Assembly: GCA_039000515.1 (NCBI GenBank) | Contig: JBCFYV010000001.1 | Location: forward strand, 55,661,372 to 55,725,371 | Source of the DNA: Timema cristinae | Taxonomy: Eukaryota; Arthropoda; Insecta; Phasmatodea; Timematidae | Length of the DNA: 64,000 nucleotides | Direction: 5' to 3' | In this document: positions 1 to 11,800 of the stretch, piece after piece | How positions within the stretch are numbered: the stretch's first letter is position 1 | How the letters are laid out: each line of letters starts with the position of its first letter | Notes under the pieces: generated by a model | Databases searched by the model: none | What the model was told of the DNA's origin: nothing | The model's input: the letters and a program-made list of their open reading frames with translations, nothing else | Position numbers and translations under genes: made by a program

Positions 1-400
1 TATGATGCTAACTCGACTTAAACATTTTAATTTTCCCTTTTAAATATTTCGGAGTAAAATAAATAAATATTATTAAAGTTATCAATTATTAATTAAATAT
101 TTTTAAATTTTTACCATCTTAATTAGTAAGATAAATAAATAAATGAAATAATGTTTTTTGCGCTCTACATAGCAAAATTACATCATATTTATTATTTATT
201 AGTATGAAACTACGTTTCACTAATTACTATTTACTTTAATTACAAAATATTAAACCACAAATTCTTAAATAACATAATTTCAATCCCATTATTATCATAA
301 CAAACAAACTTTTACATTTATAATTTTAGTAAGATTTACATTTTCACTTATATTATTACAAAATGTTTATGTAGACGACATTGTACGATTTGTTGTTTTC
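1..400. other. AT-rich flank on the 3' side of the Helitron
   Basis: No coding sequence is visible. The stretch lies beyond the stop codon of the minus-strand Helitron helicase at 401-403, so the 3' end of that element should lie here. A hairpin is present at 199-223 (TGAAAC/GTTTCA stem, 3-base loop, with TTAG/CTAA pairing outside). Helitron 3' ends usually carry a short hairpin close to a CTRR terminus, so it is a candidate end, but the boundary is not proven. Confidence 0.3.
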
Positions 401-2260
401 TCAAAGTACATGTAAGTTTCGAGCACTCGATACTCTAGAACAGGCAACATACAGTTACCGTGTGAGAATCACGGAGTGCTTAAGTGGATTCCTACTTTTA
501 AAGTCTGGCCCTGTGATTTGTTGATAGTCATAGACAAAGCCATCTTCAGTGGAAACTCTAAGCGTTTAAATTGAAAAGGCAAGTTAATGGAATAATAGGA
601 ATCCATGGAATCAAAACTTCATCTCCTTTAGAACCTCCTGTGATTATAGAAGCCTTTATGAGGTTTCTCCCCAGCTCAATGATACGTAGTCTGTTACCAT
701 TGCACAACCTGGGTCCATCAAGATTACGCATCAGCAAAACGGGGACGCCGATCTTCAATTCAAGACAATATGACGGCACACCTGATAATTCCAATGAGAA
801 TAAAAACTCTACGGGATAGGTTGTACTATCATCACTTGCCATTACGGTATCTATCGACGCATACAACTTTGTTTACCGAATACAACGTCTACATTTTTTT
901 GTTAATTTTATTTACAGAGTCATTCTTTGGTGACAATACTGCTCTCTCACACAACCACTCTTCGTTAAATATGTTGGTTTGTAAATTTGGGAACACTTTA
1001 GAAATGAGCTGCTCCTCCGATGTTCCTGGGTTGCAAAATTTTGTCGTAAAAGTAATTTTGCCCTCTTCATTGGTTTGTAATCGACCCTCTCCAATTTGCA
1101 GCAGTTTACTGGCATATGCTCCAGAATTTTGGTCGTTATAAAGCTGGACTCTCATATTGCACGTAAGATGACATTTTTCAACTCTAGCCCACAGTGATGA
1201 TTCTTTGAGACAAGCATTCATTTCATCTGCTGGAGTACCCTTCTCAACAACAGGTAGGGTCTGTCTGAAATCACCATCGAGCAAAACTACCACTCCGCCC
1301 ATCAGCGTCTCGTTGCTACGGATATCCTGCATGCTACGATTTAACGCTTCTTGTGTGACATCGTGCACTCATCCCAGACGATCAACTTCCACTACTGCAT
1401 AAGAGCACCACGACCACTGCTCTTTCTGATATTGCAATTAGGATTTTCTTCGGTTGCAAGATTAAGCGGTAATTTAAAAACCGAGTATGTTGTCCTTCCG
1501 CCGCAGAGCAAAGTCGCATCGATGCCGAAGAAGCCACCACCAAGGCTATTTTGCGATCTTTATGGATTTGTGACAAAAAAGACTAGGCACAAATGTTTTG
1601 CCCGTACCTCCTGGTGCGTCGAGGAAAAACAGTCCCTCTTCTTCACTTGTATGCACTGCAAGATAGTATCAAAAATGTGTTTCTACTCAGGAAGTAGACG
1701 TGGTACCATGTCATATATATGATCCTGTAATGCCATGGCATCGTGTTGAGCTCTTTGACTACATCGCTAAACAACTCTCCATCTTGCTGTGGTGTAGGCA
1801 AACCAAAATATGCAAGTCCCTTTCACGTCATAAAAATTATCTTATCATCAATTATTTTCAATTCTTCGTTGATGATTAAATCATCATTCTGTCCTTGTAA
1901 TCTGTGCGCAATATCCTCTGAAAGTGTATTCTTGTATCTACCCTACAGTTGTTTAGGGTTAGAGAGTCCACAAGCGCACACTTATATTGCAAACATCTCT
2001 CTAATTTATGCAGGCGAGTGACATAGCACAGATTTGTCCATGGTTGCGTTCCAGTGGTAGTCGTTTTCCAAAAGTGCGAGTGCCTCGAATGCTTCTCTGA
2101 ACTTGGAACATTCTTGGCCATCCACAGATTTTCGATTTTCAAAACTCGTTGGGCCCCGGGCTATATTGAGCAACATGCGCAAACAGTAGCACTCATAGTT
2201 GCCAACATGCACTGTATATATCTGATCCAGTGAATCCCCAGCCTTCACGCCTGGCCAGCC
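401..2260 (-). pseudogene. Helitron PIF1-type helicase region
   Basis: Read on the minus strand: a linker (YTVHVGNYECYCLRMLL, then ARGPTSFE) at 2248-2006; a Walker A motif (DAPGGTGKT) at 1594-1611; a GIDATLLCGGRT-like segment near 1500; VWDECTM near 1380; the motif GDFRQTLPVV within 1368-889; GVPVLLMRNLDGPRLCNG within 866-558; NKSQGQTL near 504-530 in another frame; and LYVACSRVSS near 420-450 just before the stop. This is superfamily 1B helicase order. Frame changes occur near 560, 880, 1380 and 1600, so it is a pseudogene. Confidence 0.88.
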
Positions 2261-2639
2261 CTTGGTAGGTGTTCCTTACACGCGGCGTTTACATTATTTT
2301 CTCAGCGTATTCAAGGTATAGTATCGTGGCACTTCAGAATAGAGTAAGGTTTTTGCAAAATTATCATTTTGGCAGAGGTGGAAGAATGCCGTCAATGTCT
2401 TTCTAGGGGGCAACGTGATTCGTTCACCGAAATTTTGCTAATTGAAATAAACGCGCTTGCCATTGGGCAGGTGCACTGCCAGGTGGACTACAGTGGGATG
2501 TATCTCGTGCAATGATAAGCTCAATATCCGCCACACCACCTTGTTGATGCTTACGAACAGGCCAGCCCTGAACGTTTGTACTTCATTCCTTTCTAGGATC
2601 AATGTTCACATTGCATGCTTGCCGAACGTAAAAAATTGC

Positions 2640-3800
2640 CTGATCATTGCCTTTGTTGATATATTTTCAAATGTATTTGATAGCCTTGACTAATCTTCAA
2701 AACTCCCAATTAACATGTGCATCAAATATTTTGAGATCAAGGGATTATAAGGCACTATCCAGCTATTGTCTACCGAAACGTCATTGATGCCGTCTAAATG
2801 ATAGCTGTGCGCCCTCCATCTTGTGTTGCTCTACGCCTGTAGAGAGGGTATCTATTTTAATTAGTCTGCGTGTACTTTAATAGCACTCTGGGGTATTTCT
2901 TTGTACATTAACCATTCTTAATGCACGGAGATGACGTGTTTTGCGCACCACATGGTTCATGGATCATATGTTTGACCACTATGTTGTGAAGTGTTTTGTC
3001 GCTGTCTGGATCTGGAATTTCAGCACTGATGATATGATCTACTTGGTTAGGCCGTAGTTTTTCTTTTAACTACAGTAAATTATGGACGTGGGGTAAGCCG
3101 CGTTTCTTCCACTCTATAGAGTACATGAAGCATTGGGACTCGCCAAATATTCTTGCTTTCGTGATCAGATGTATAATTTTTTTTACTTTTATTTTAAACA
3201 GTCTGGCAATGAGGTCGTGGTGGTCTGTAGCTGTCTGGCCAGGAATAAGCTCATTAGTTATCTATTCCCAAGAGGGGTTGCACGTCAACGTAATGAATAA
3301 GTCTGGACGGCCGTAGTGGCGGACATACGCAAATGCGTCCTGCGTGTACATTATAAGATATCTGGAGCTACTAACAAATGTTGATGGAAGAATCACCATC
3401 TGTCCCAAATTATTCGGATTGACATGCGCGTCATTCCACACAGCATCTTGCAAATGCACGTAGTTTTCCACCCGTAATTTACTTTGATTCATTGATATAT
3501 ACCTCTAGCCTTCACTTTCAATCTTCACATACATGTCGACCAGGAATAGATGTAACAATCACCTGCAGCGAAGAATTAAATTAAAATTGTCTCGACGCAT
3601 AATGATATGAAATGCATAAAAATTCATAGAGGGGACTTTTTTGTTTGGCACAGTCTGGCCAGTTTGAGGATTAATTTGAGATATTTCAAAATGATATCTT
3701 CCTGGCTCTTCTAAAAATGGTTGGGTACTGTAGGCATCGTAAAACCTGTGTGTGTCAGCAATGTGGGACAGCGTGTTATCCCGTGCGCGTAGCACGATGT
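2640..3800 (-). pseudogene. Helitron Rep (HUH endonuclease) region
   Basis: Segment 3795-3559 matches the Helitron-like N domain (FYAFHIIMRRDNFN). Segment 3492-3262 ends with the characteristic GRPDLFITLTCNPSW. The metal-binding HUH motif is legible as KRGLPHVHNLL with HVH at 3082-3090. The catalytic two-tyrosine motif is present at 2661-2675 (Y-I-stop-K-Y), where a TGA sits between the tyrosines at the position usually held by Cys. Other recognisable pieces are the GGRTAII and SWIVPYNPLLSK-like strings near 2750-2810. Rep nicks and joins single-stranded DNA during rolling-circle transposition. Several stops and frame changes break the frame. Confidence 0.85.
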
Positions 3801-3899
3801 CCGTGCAGGTTGTATGTTCATTTCACGCCACGATGGCTGCTACGTCATTTGTGGTGGGCGCATTGTACCTCCACTCATGCTGCTCGCGTGGAACACGGT

Positions 3900-4852
3900 C
3901 AAGGTGAATAACCACCTTGAAGCTTCATCGGGCCTATTCACCATGGAGGTTTTAAATTTCTTAATAAAATATTATGTTCGGTAAATATCCTCCGTATTTT
4001 TAGTAACGTATTTATTTCAACTCCTGGGACAATGCTAACACGGCTTTCAGTTTCTGCTGCTTTATCTCCCATGAAATATATCTGTAAAAATTGTGGCTCT
4101 GTATTTGGCGCAGTGAGCAGTGATCCGATTTTTTGGTACACTTGTCCTTGAATGATAAAAGTGGGTGAAATCCTGACGTGGAAATGACACTATCCGCACC
4201 AAACGACGTCATATGGAAGCAACTATTATATTTTCTATTGTTGTTCAGAAGGCGACGTGATTCTTCATTTTCACATAAGAAAAGATATTTTAATGTTTGC
4301 ACGTGTTCCTGTATTCGAGAAACATTTACATTACCACCAGAACAACACATCCCAGGATTTTCCTTCTCCCACTTCAACGCTCCGCATAATCTACACTCTT
4401 TGTCCATCCTCTTAATTTTTATGAGCCTATGGCTGCTGTAGTCGTATTCTAATGCAGCATGTTTAAAAACGCTCCACGTGTTTCTATTGAAGATTTGCCG
4501 CCGCAGTGCCACTTTTTCTGCAACAGCACATCTTCGAGCTTCAGCTTCCTCTATAGTTTCGACAGCTCGCTGAGACATCTCAAGCTGGCCTGCCGCTGAG
4601 CTTGCTCCTCGCACCGAACTTGAGATTCTTCTTGCGTCTCTGAAGCTTGCTAAAACGCCAGATAAGCAGCGTGCTGTTGATATCGTTGCTTTGACTGCTC
4701 TGGAGTTTCGGTTGCTCTGCGTGCTGCCTGAATTTGAGCCATTTAAGCCGTCTAGCCTCTGCTTGGGCTGAAGTTTCCTGTCTCCTGGACACTTTAATCA
4801 TTCTAGCTTTATTCGAACGTTGTGACAAATTCGATTTACGTTTCCCCGGCAT
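3900..4852 (-). pseudogene. Helitron protein, N-terminal and zinc-finger-like part
   Basis: Two overlapping minus-strand open segments (4852-4580 and 4614-4012) lie in different frames and together cover the N-terminus. The first begins MPGKRKSNLSQRSNKARMI and is rich in Q, A, E and R, as usual for insect Helitrons. The second contains a Cys cluster of the form CxxC...CC (KECRLCGALKW, then GMCCSGGNV), which is the expected region before the Helitron-like N domain. A frameshift separates them. Non-functional as it stands. Confidence 0.8.
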
Positions 4853-4969
4853 CTTTCAACAACTTTTGAGGATTGATCACAAAAATAACTTCTCCGTTTA
4901 GGTAGTCATTGAACACCTCCTAAAGAGAAACCAGTTTATTTTACCTCACATTTTTAAAGTGAGTAAAGA

Positions 4970-5420
4970 AAAGTTCAAGACTAAAACTAACGCACAAAAA
5001 ATACTAATGATCATTTTTCATAAATGTGAATTCGTATTTACACGTGAGAAGAACAAAAATTCTTTCAACTTTTATTTCTGTAGAAATATTTTGCAGGTTA
5101 GATGGTAAATAAGTTTTCGTTTTGACCCTATATTTACTAACTTTAAAAAATTGTGAGGTAAGCTAAAGCACAAAAAATACTATTGAACTTTTTTCATAAT
5201 TGTGACTTCGTATTTACATGTGAAAACAACAACATTTCTTTCAACCTTTCGCTCTGTATACATATTTTTCAGGGTAGATGTTAGGTAAGTTTTAGTTTTG
5301 AAAGGAACAAACTTTTAAAAACGGTTAGTTAAAATAACATAAAGTTATTAATATTTTAATCATAATCATACTCATATTTACCCGTAAAATGGAATAAAAA
5401 TCACTTACCTATTATATACG
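4970..5420. repeat. About 176-bp degenerate tandem repeat
   Basis: The string GCACAAAAAATACTA begins at 4992 and again at 5168. Flanking sequence repeats with it, including CGTATTTACACGTGA versus CGTATTTACATGTGA and TTCTTTCAAC. A weaker third copy runs from about 5329 to 5405 (CATATTTACCCGTAAAA). It lies just upstream of the Helitron start codon, where Helitron or Helentron subterminal repeats could occur, but membership of that element is inference. Confidence 0.65.
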
Positions 5421-5454
5421 AAAAGTTTAACATTAGTGTTGTAAAATTAATTAA

Positions 5455-5590
5455 TATTATTCCAGGCCATAATCTACCAACGTACAAAGTTTCATTCGAA
5501 TCCATACAGCAGTTTTGGCGTGATTGAGTAACAAACATCCAAACACACAATCTTTCACATTTATAATAATAGTAAGATGTTTTATTATTA
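5455..5590 (+). repeat. Interspersed-repeat tail (TTTCATTCGAATCC... type)
   Basis: The stretch contains AAAGTTTCATTCGAATCCAT, GTAACAAACATCCAAACACA and TTTCACATTTATAATAATAG. This order is familiar from 3' tails of interspersed repeats in many insect genomes, of LINE/SINE or Helitron origin. A similar shorter string, TTTATAATTTTAGTAAGATT, occurs near 318. The exact family is not determined. Confidence 0.4.
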
Positions 5591-5639
5591 TTTCTCACAC
5601 AACATGCTGACACCCATCCAAACTATATTCATTCAGTCA

Positions 5640-7137
5640 GGTATAAATGAAGAAATTTATATTTAGATTCAAACGATTGTGAAAATATAATTAAAAGAAT
5701 TATAAAAAAGTTAAACGTTACTTGTATTTAATATTATGAACTTGTTAGAAATTTGCACCCCTAGATCTAAATCATTTCCACGGTATCACATATTACTACT
5801 ATTATTATTAAATACTAAATTAATCTATATTAATCATTACCAGTGCCATATTTACTTTAGCAATGGAGGTTTGAACAAGTATATTAATTTTTTTTTAATA
5901 TAAATTTTCGAATCCCCTGCTCGCCGTGATTTACCCCCTAGTTATGTATTCTCATTGTCCATTTAGTTATAAAACATCATAATTTTCATGTTAACTTTGT
6001 TTATCGAGTTAGGCCTATCGTAGTACTTATAACTTTCAACATGCTTCCAACTATTACTAAGTAAAGTTCTAGCCACAATAATACTTTTATCTTCTTCTGA
6101 TTTTAATTATAAGAAAGTGTTTAGCTTCTTTAAAAATTTTAAAAATGTTTCAGAGTCCTCAAAGCTCTATGCAAATCATTTACCGAATTTCAATTTAATA
6201 AGTTAATATTAGGCTAATGCCTTTTTATTCAGTATCGTACCTTCTTGTAGAGCCATTGTTTAATTTATTATTAATGTTTGTCATCACCCGGATGCTTGGT
6301 TCTAATTATAATTTTTCAGAATTACAACGACAATTAAGGGAGATTGAGCGTGAATTGTCAACCAACCTAACTAATAAATTTATTTTTAATCGATTTAAAA
6401 TACGTACACTACAAAATAAATCATACTTTCATTTTCAAACTAATATGATAGCTCTATGTAAATCCTGATTTACCACCCTCACACCGTGAAGACACCACGA
6501 CGATGGAGTGCTTTGTGGCTTTAGGCCTACCATTAAAACGACTGACTGCCTTGGATTATTTAAAGTGTACTGTAAGAGGAGGCGAGCAAGGTTAAATGTT
6601 TTTGCAGTTTACATTGTAACACATTTTTTGGTAAAAGAGATCCAATATTTTTCAAGTAGAAACATACATTTTTAATTTCTATGAGTAGTAACCTCAACAG
6701 TTTTTAAATATTTGAAATGAATATTTAATAAGTTTTATAAATGAAGATAAAAGTACTTATACAATTATAGGATCTCCTTCACATACATTCAAGAACATTG
6801 GATATTGTTCTATGAAGAAATTTAAACTTGAAGTCTTTACTGGAAAATTTTTTAAATTTAATGGCAAAAAAAATCTAAAATCTGTAAAAACCTGGTCCTT
6901 AACTCGTTATATCAACCATCCTCGCTTAGTAATCAACTATATTTATTGAGACCCTCCCTGCAACTGTTAAAACTTCATAGTGAAAAGAGGTTAAGGAAAA
7001 GGATCCGTAATATTCTTTTTCAAAAAATTATATTCTGCTCTTTCCAGCCAAAATTAAATAAGTTAAAATCTACGTATCGATTAAAAAAAATATAATTTCG
7101 TGTTAATATATTTGAAAATCCTTTTTAATGTTTAGTC
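5640..7137. other. AT-rich stretch containing duplicated segment A1
   Basis: No convincing gene. The part from about 5930 to 6480 is homologous to about 24290-24830 (see the paired entry). The open frame at 6217-6468 falls in this repeat and is not supported as a gene. The remainder is AT-rich with nothing recognised. Confidence 0.5.
6230..6480 (+). repeat. Diverged duplicated segment A, copy 1
   Basis: Shares GCCATTGTTTAATTT with 24583-24597, then an interrupted run (TTTTCAGA.TTA.AACG.CA..TAAGGGAGA) with about 24665-24695, in the same order and orientation about 18.3 kb away. Similarity appears to extend weakly upstream to about 5930. No coding signal is conserved. Confidence 0.6.
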
Positions 7138-7330
7138 AGACACCTTGGATCAGTTGGTATTTTGTCTGTTAACTGATATGAAAATTCCCGGCATGGCCAA
7201 AACATTAACATTGGTAAATTATGGGTTCACCCTTTAACAATGATGAATTAACGAAAGGAATTGGATGATGATTCTTTTCTAGATTTAGGTTAGTCATGAT
7301 CTAATATGATCAGTCGCTTCAGAAAGTGCA
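7138..7330 (+). mobile_element. SINE-C, degenerate copy
   Basis: The body (ACCCTTTAACAATGATGAATT, then TTTTCTAGATTTAGGTTAG) aligns with the better-preserved SINE-C at 9042-9285. The head at about 7140-7200 keeps only part of a tRNA-like outline. Its 3' end reads ATATGATCAGTCGCTTCAGA, which differs from the common tail and matches the 3' end of the minus-strand copy at 51400-51625. Confidence 0.55.
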
Positions 7331-7489
7331 CGTTAAATAACTCAAATAAACAAAAAACATACAAAATTTAATCTATATTATTAGGCAAAATCGGGCATTG
7401 GTATTGTTTGAAGATAAATAAACAAAGATAAAATACAACACAACCAATTATGTTTACACCAGAATGTAAATGGCCAATTAAGCCTGTTG

Positions 7490-8240
7490 TGTAAGATTAT
7501 GCAACAAAATAATAAAATTAGTTAATCATGGGTTGATTGAAACTTTTAAAGAATATTATGACTAGTTTAATAAATATATAATGGTTCCTTGAACTAAATT
7601 GTTGTTCATGTTTGAATCCGAAGTTATTCTTAATAAATTATATATATTTGGAAATGATAAATATGTGATCTTAAAATGAAATTACTTCATTCCCTTAGAC
7701 ATGATTTCCAAAATAACTTCAATCCATCTCATCTTTATCTTCCTTATCCCTTCAAATTAAACTTGTATCATAAAAAGATTTATTTAAATATAAGTAGTTA
7801 ATTAATTTCCTTACTAGCATTTTTATTTTGTTTTTCACACATATTATTATAGTATTAATTATATCCAGACTTAGACCCAAAATGCTCATAAAGAATTCCT
7901 TAACGGCTCGTTTCCGAAACTGTTTTATTTCAATAACCCGCAACGATGGTATAAGGTTCCAGCTCCAAAATATGAGATAATCTGTCACTTAAAATGAGAG
8001 TTTTAACTCTTTTTGTTAAAATATAGTTGGGTTATTCCCTTCCCTAACTAATGAGAGTGGATTAGGGTAGGATGAAAGTAAATTCATACTAGGGCCAGTA
8101 ATTTGAAGTGTTAACAGATTTTTTTGAGCCAGAATAAAAAAATTCTCCAATAGATAAATTTAGTTTAATTTTATACACATATTCATTAATCTTCACAGTT
8201 CTTGAATACTGAATATGTCATGGGCTTGATGAAAATATGT
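7490..8240 (+). repeat. Diverged duplicated segment B, copy 1
   Basis: Aligns collinearly with about 25665-26490. Shared strings include TTTGTTTTTCAC, TATAGTATTAAT, GTTGGGTTATTCC, TAATGAGAGTG and GATGAAAGTAAA. By eye, identity is roughly 70-75%. The minus-strand open frames in both copies (7988-7752 and 26298-26050) align in part (DIINTI is kept). This may only reflect DNA homology, so no gene is called. Confidence 0.7.
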
Positions 8241-8251
8241 ATATTAAATTA

Positions 8252-8560
8252 TACTACTATAAAGCCCCATGGCTGACTCATTCACTGACATTTATGTTAA
8301 CCTCTTCCAGATGAACTAGAAACTTGAAATCTGTCATACTTATAGCATCTATCCTGTAACCGACGGAAAAATTACAAAAAGTAGAAAAGAATAATTTTTA
8401 ATACCTGAAAAAAATTCAAAATGGCGCAGCAACTTTAAAGTCGGTGTGGACCTTACTTTGTAGGCCTATTGGGGCTGAAAGGTAAGACCTATCAAAAAAC
8501 GGCTATGGTATTACATTAATTTATATCCACTTAAAAAAAAAATCATTCGAGGATTGGGCG
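8252..8560 (+). repeat. Interspersed repeat 5' part (TATACTACTATAAAG type)
   Basis: It begins TTATACTACTATAAAGCCCC and continues GAACTAGAAACTTGAAATCT, a combination familiar from 5' parts of dispersed non-autonomous elements in insects. The right boundary is unclear. The family (Helitron-like or LINE-derived) is not decided. Confidence 0.35.
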
Positions 8561-9040
8561 TGGAGCCACCAAAGAGCAAAGTGAGTAGCTGATATTATTT
8601 TCCAATTAGCCTGGCTCATTGTAAATTGAGGGCGTCTTTTGCAATAAGCCGGATTTTCTAATTCATCTACACATATATATTATATATAATACACTTATAT
8701 AATATATACAGATAAATATATTATATATATATATCTATATATTAAGAAAGTCTTTAAATTTGGAAATTGCTGTAATGTTCAGTGAGTGTGATATTACTCT
8801 TTCTCTAACGGTGCATATTATTTCGTTTATGCTCTTTGGTAGAATGTGCAACAATGTCTATTATCTCGTTTCAAATATCTTAGGGGTTTTAAGTAAATAT
8901 ATTTATTTATTTACAACATTGAAAATGTCTGTGCTGTGCACCCTCCACACCTTTAAAAAAAAAAAAATTAGCCCTTTTGCACAAATAGAATTATAAATTT
9001 GTATGTGGATATAACTTAAAAAATAAATTACTATGCTAGA
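8561..9040. other. AT-rich, TA-dinucleotide-rich spacer
   Basis: Imperfect (TA)n sequence at about 8672-8745. Nothing coding is supported; the short open frame at 8760-8996 has no recognisable features. Confidence 0.5.
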
Positions 9041-9041
9041 A

Positions 9042-9285
9042 AATTACGAGGCTTAGCTCCGTCGGTAGTGTGTCTACCTACGGAGCTAAGGGTCCCGGGC
9101 TCGATTCCTGGCTGGCTGAGAAATGTATCATTGTTGGAGTTTGGGTATGGTTACCCTTTCACAGTGATGAATTGACGGGGCCGAGGGATGGATGTTGTAT
9201 TTGTCCTAGATTTAAGATTAGATTAATTAGTACAAAGGCATATAACCTGAACAGGTAGTAAGACACGTGGCACTAAAATAAAAGC
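9042..9285 (+). mobile_element. SINE-C, best copy in the window
   Basis: The tRNA-like head runs from about 9047 to 9120 with a B-box-like GGGCTCGATTCC. The body includes CCCTTTCACAGTGATGAATT and TCCTAGATTTAAG. The 3' end is the common SINE tail in variant form (ACCTGAACAGGTAGTAAGAC, then ACGTGGCACTAAAA). SINEs encode no protein and depend on a LINE reverse transcriptase. Confidence 0.75.
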
Positions 9286-9869
9286 TAAAAGAATAGCACC
9301 GACAACCTACAATAGCATCACGTAACATAATTTGAGAGCCACTACTTTATTACCTAGGTTCAGGTTACAGACATGTTTGCATGGACAATAACAATATGTG
9401 AATTTGTACACAGATTGTATACATCAATATTACACCTCCCATTTTCCTCCTTCAAAATCATAATCTCTTTTTATGTCCTTTCTCGTCAAATGTTTTTTAA
9501 ACGTATTTTCTCCCCTTTGTTCAGACATAGTGAATTAGTTTTATAACAATTATCAAAACATAGTTTGTAGGTACCAAGTTCAATTCCCGTGTCCAGATGT
9601 CATTTTATAAATTAAATAATATGTAGACAAGGCTATAACCGTAATTAACAAATATTCATACTCAACATCATGTAGAGATAATGCTTTAAATACTTTGAAT
9701 ACTTAATCAATTAGTTCGGTATATCTGTATATAGCACACTTGGTGTAATTAATATTTTTATTAATTATACTTGTGTGTTATTAATGAGAAATGTCTAAAA
9801 CAGAGGTAATGCACCCACATTTTTTTGGGGGAAAAGGGAAATCATTTAAAAAGATGCACCCTGTGTATA

Positions 9870-10142
9870 TTATTATTATTATTTAGCACCGCGTCTTACT
9901 ACCTGTTCGAGTTATACGCACTTACGCTAATATGTAATTGTGATTGTGAGATGAAATGGAGGACCTACAGTTTAACGTGGAATCCGAACCAGGGTGGAGG
10001 CCTGGAATTCCCCACATTCACAAGATGTCTTGTCAGAGGTGAAGGAAGGGTTTGGAAATCAGATAAATCTGTGCTGGGACTGAGGATTGAACCCTGGCCG
10101 CCCGGACAGAAGTCTGACACCTTACCCCTAGACCCCCAGGTT
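9870..10142 (-). mobile_element. SINE-A, with 13-bp target-site duplication
   Basis: On the plus strand the copy begins with the (ATT)n tail and GCACCGCGTCTTACTACC and ends with the tRNA-like head, whose complement carries the B box GGGTTCAATCC. The flanks are a perfect direct repeat CACCCTGTGTATA at 9857-9869 and 10143-10155, a clean mark of target-primed insertion. Confidence 0.92.
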
Positions 10143-10279
10143 CACCCTGTGTATAACCATTCGGGATTTGAACCCTGACCTGACCACTATTATTCGTTAA
10201 AATAAAATAAATGAACTTAGTGTTTAAAGCAAGTTAAGGTTAACTTTAAAAGTGAATCGACAGTTTAGTTCGGTCCCTG

Positions 10280-10557
10280 GGTGACCTGGTGATCTAGGGC
10301 TAAGGTGTCATACTTCTTTTATGGGGGTCTGGGGTTCAATCCACAGTCCTGAAACAGATTTATCTGATTGACAAACCCTTTCTTCACCTCTGACAAAACG
10401 TATATTAATCACAATTTGTGAAAGTGTGGAATTCCAGGTCTCCACCGTGGTTAGAATCACACGTTAAGCTGTAGGTCTGCCATTTCATCACACAATAACC
10501 CCACCATTACAAATTAGTGTAAGTGTGTATAACCCGAACGGGTAGTAAGACGTTGTG

Positions 10558-10598
<41 letters not shown>
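10280..10598 (+). mobile_element. SINE-A, with 13-bp target-site duplication
   Basis: Head GTGACCTGGTGATCTAGGGC with B box GGGTTCAATCC; A-type body (CTTCACCTCTGAC, then TCCACCGTGGTT); common tail ACCCGAACGGGTAGTAAGAC and a long (AAT)n. Flanking repeats are AGTTCGGTCCCTG (10267-10279) and AGTTTGGTCCCTG (10599-10611), one mismatch. It lies 124 bp after the TSD of the opposite-strand copy at 9870-10142, so the two heads face each other. Confidence 0.92.
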
Positions 10599-10599
<1 letters not shown>

Positions 10600-10611
10600 G
10601 TTTGGTCCCTG

Positions 10612-11396
10612 ACTTAAAGTTTTCATTCATAATAGTCAGAGAGGACTGTCTATTTGCTAATCCACCCCCTCCCCCACCCTCTCTACCTTACCCGAAACAT
10701 CAGCCCAAGAATTACCAGTCCCTCCACCGCTGACGAAGATAAGTGTTTTGGTTCTCAACGGGATGGACCGTTAACATCCACTTTAACCTTTTCCTCTGCG
10801 ACACAAACGCTATATTACATATTCTTCTCAACATTAGCTTAGTTCTCTCTAGGAATGATTGTAGATGTACCCTGATTATGTCACCAACATGAGTCTGGAC
10901 AGAGCTTTAGTGAAGTGAGTATCATGGACCCCTTCCTGGAGCCTTGCGAAGTCCTTTTACAACAAGGCCCATCCAATACTTTCATCCTGACTAGCAATAC
11001 ACTGATTGCTTGTGGTTGACTAACCGTTCCCTCGTGAAGTAAAACTACCAATCTTTTCTTGGAATTTTTAGAGACATCTTTTCTAAAATCTTGCATGGGA
11101 GCCAGAAAAGGTGGTTGCTATTTAAATTCTACATAAAACACCAAATAAACATGTTTTATGTATCTATGTCATTGAATAAAGTAAGCCAAAGCTTAGTTAA
11201 CGAATATTTTGTAAACATATCTATGAGCAAAGTTAAAGTCAGAGGTTAAGAAAAAAAATTAGAAATTAGAAATTTTCGTCGCTGGCTATGATGATGTGAT
11301 TTAATTATTAACACATATTTCATTAAAAAGAGTTAATTTAATCTATATACACTTCAAACTCCATTAATTAATTTAACCAATTGTGAAATTAAGACA

Positions 11397-11427
<31 letters not shown>

Positions 11428-11800
11428 TAATTGGAGGAGTAATAGGTCACATCTACCTCAAAAAAACATCGTGGTAGAATTTTCTTTCATTACATTTGTT
11501 GGTTCATCAAACCATTTTATTTCATGAATATTTTTTACTTAAATATACTATTGAAATGATGATTCCAAATTTTCGGTACACGAATTAATTTATTTTAGTG
11601 CTCTACTTGTGGAAGTGTATTTTAATCTGTGTAGAGAACATAGAACGCTAATGATCTGATTTGGTGTTCTTTTTCTAATCATTAATTCTAGGATTAATTT
11701 GAACTGGTGTTCTGTTATAATTCAATGACTTTACGATTATACTGCAAATGATCTCAAGCATAAATTTTATAGTTGTTGTTTGGTAAATATACTGTAACTG
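10612..11800. other. Spacer with a short (ATT)n tract
   Basis: There is an (ATT)n microsatellite at about 11397-11428. The minus-strand open frame at 11096-10881 vaguely recalls a helix-turn-helix segment but has no convincing motif. No gene called. Confidence 0.5.

Larger units (their letters stand above)
401..4852 (-). mobile_element. Helitron (rolling-circle transposon), decayed autonomous copy
   Basis: Minus-strand fragments follow the order of a Helitron Rep/helicase protein: a basic Q/A/E/R-rich N-terminus (4852-4580), a Cys-rich segment, the Helitron-like N domain, the HUH Rep nuclease, and a C-terminal PIF1-type helicase ending at a stop at 401-403. The pieces lie in several frames with internal stops, so this copy cannot make a full protein. 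The 3' (left) terminus may be near the hairpin at about 200 and the 5' (right) terminus lies beyond 4852; I could not place a clear TC start or CTRR end. Family assignment is secure; boundaries are not. Confidence 0.9.

Noticed and set aside
7752..7988. Small conserved gene pair (78 and 82 residues) in the duplicated segments B
   Set aside because: The protein similarity is no greater than the DNA similarity around it, and starts and stops are not conserved.
9825..10178. 117-codon frame on the plus strand
   Set aside because: It is translated SINE-A sequence read against its own orientation.
10881..11096. Tc1-like helix-turn-helix N-terminus on the minus strand
   Set aside because: Only a vague resemblance (LLHEGTVSQPQ); no catalytic domain follows.
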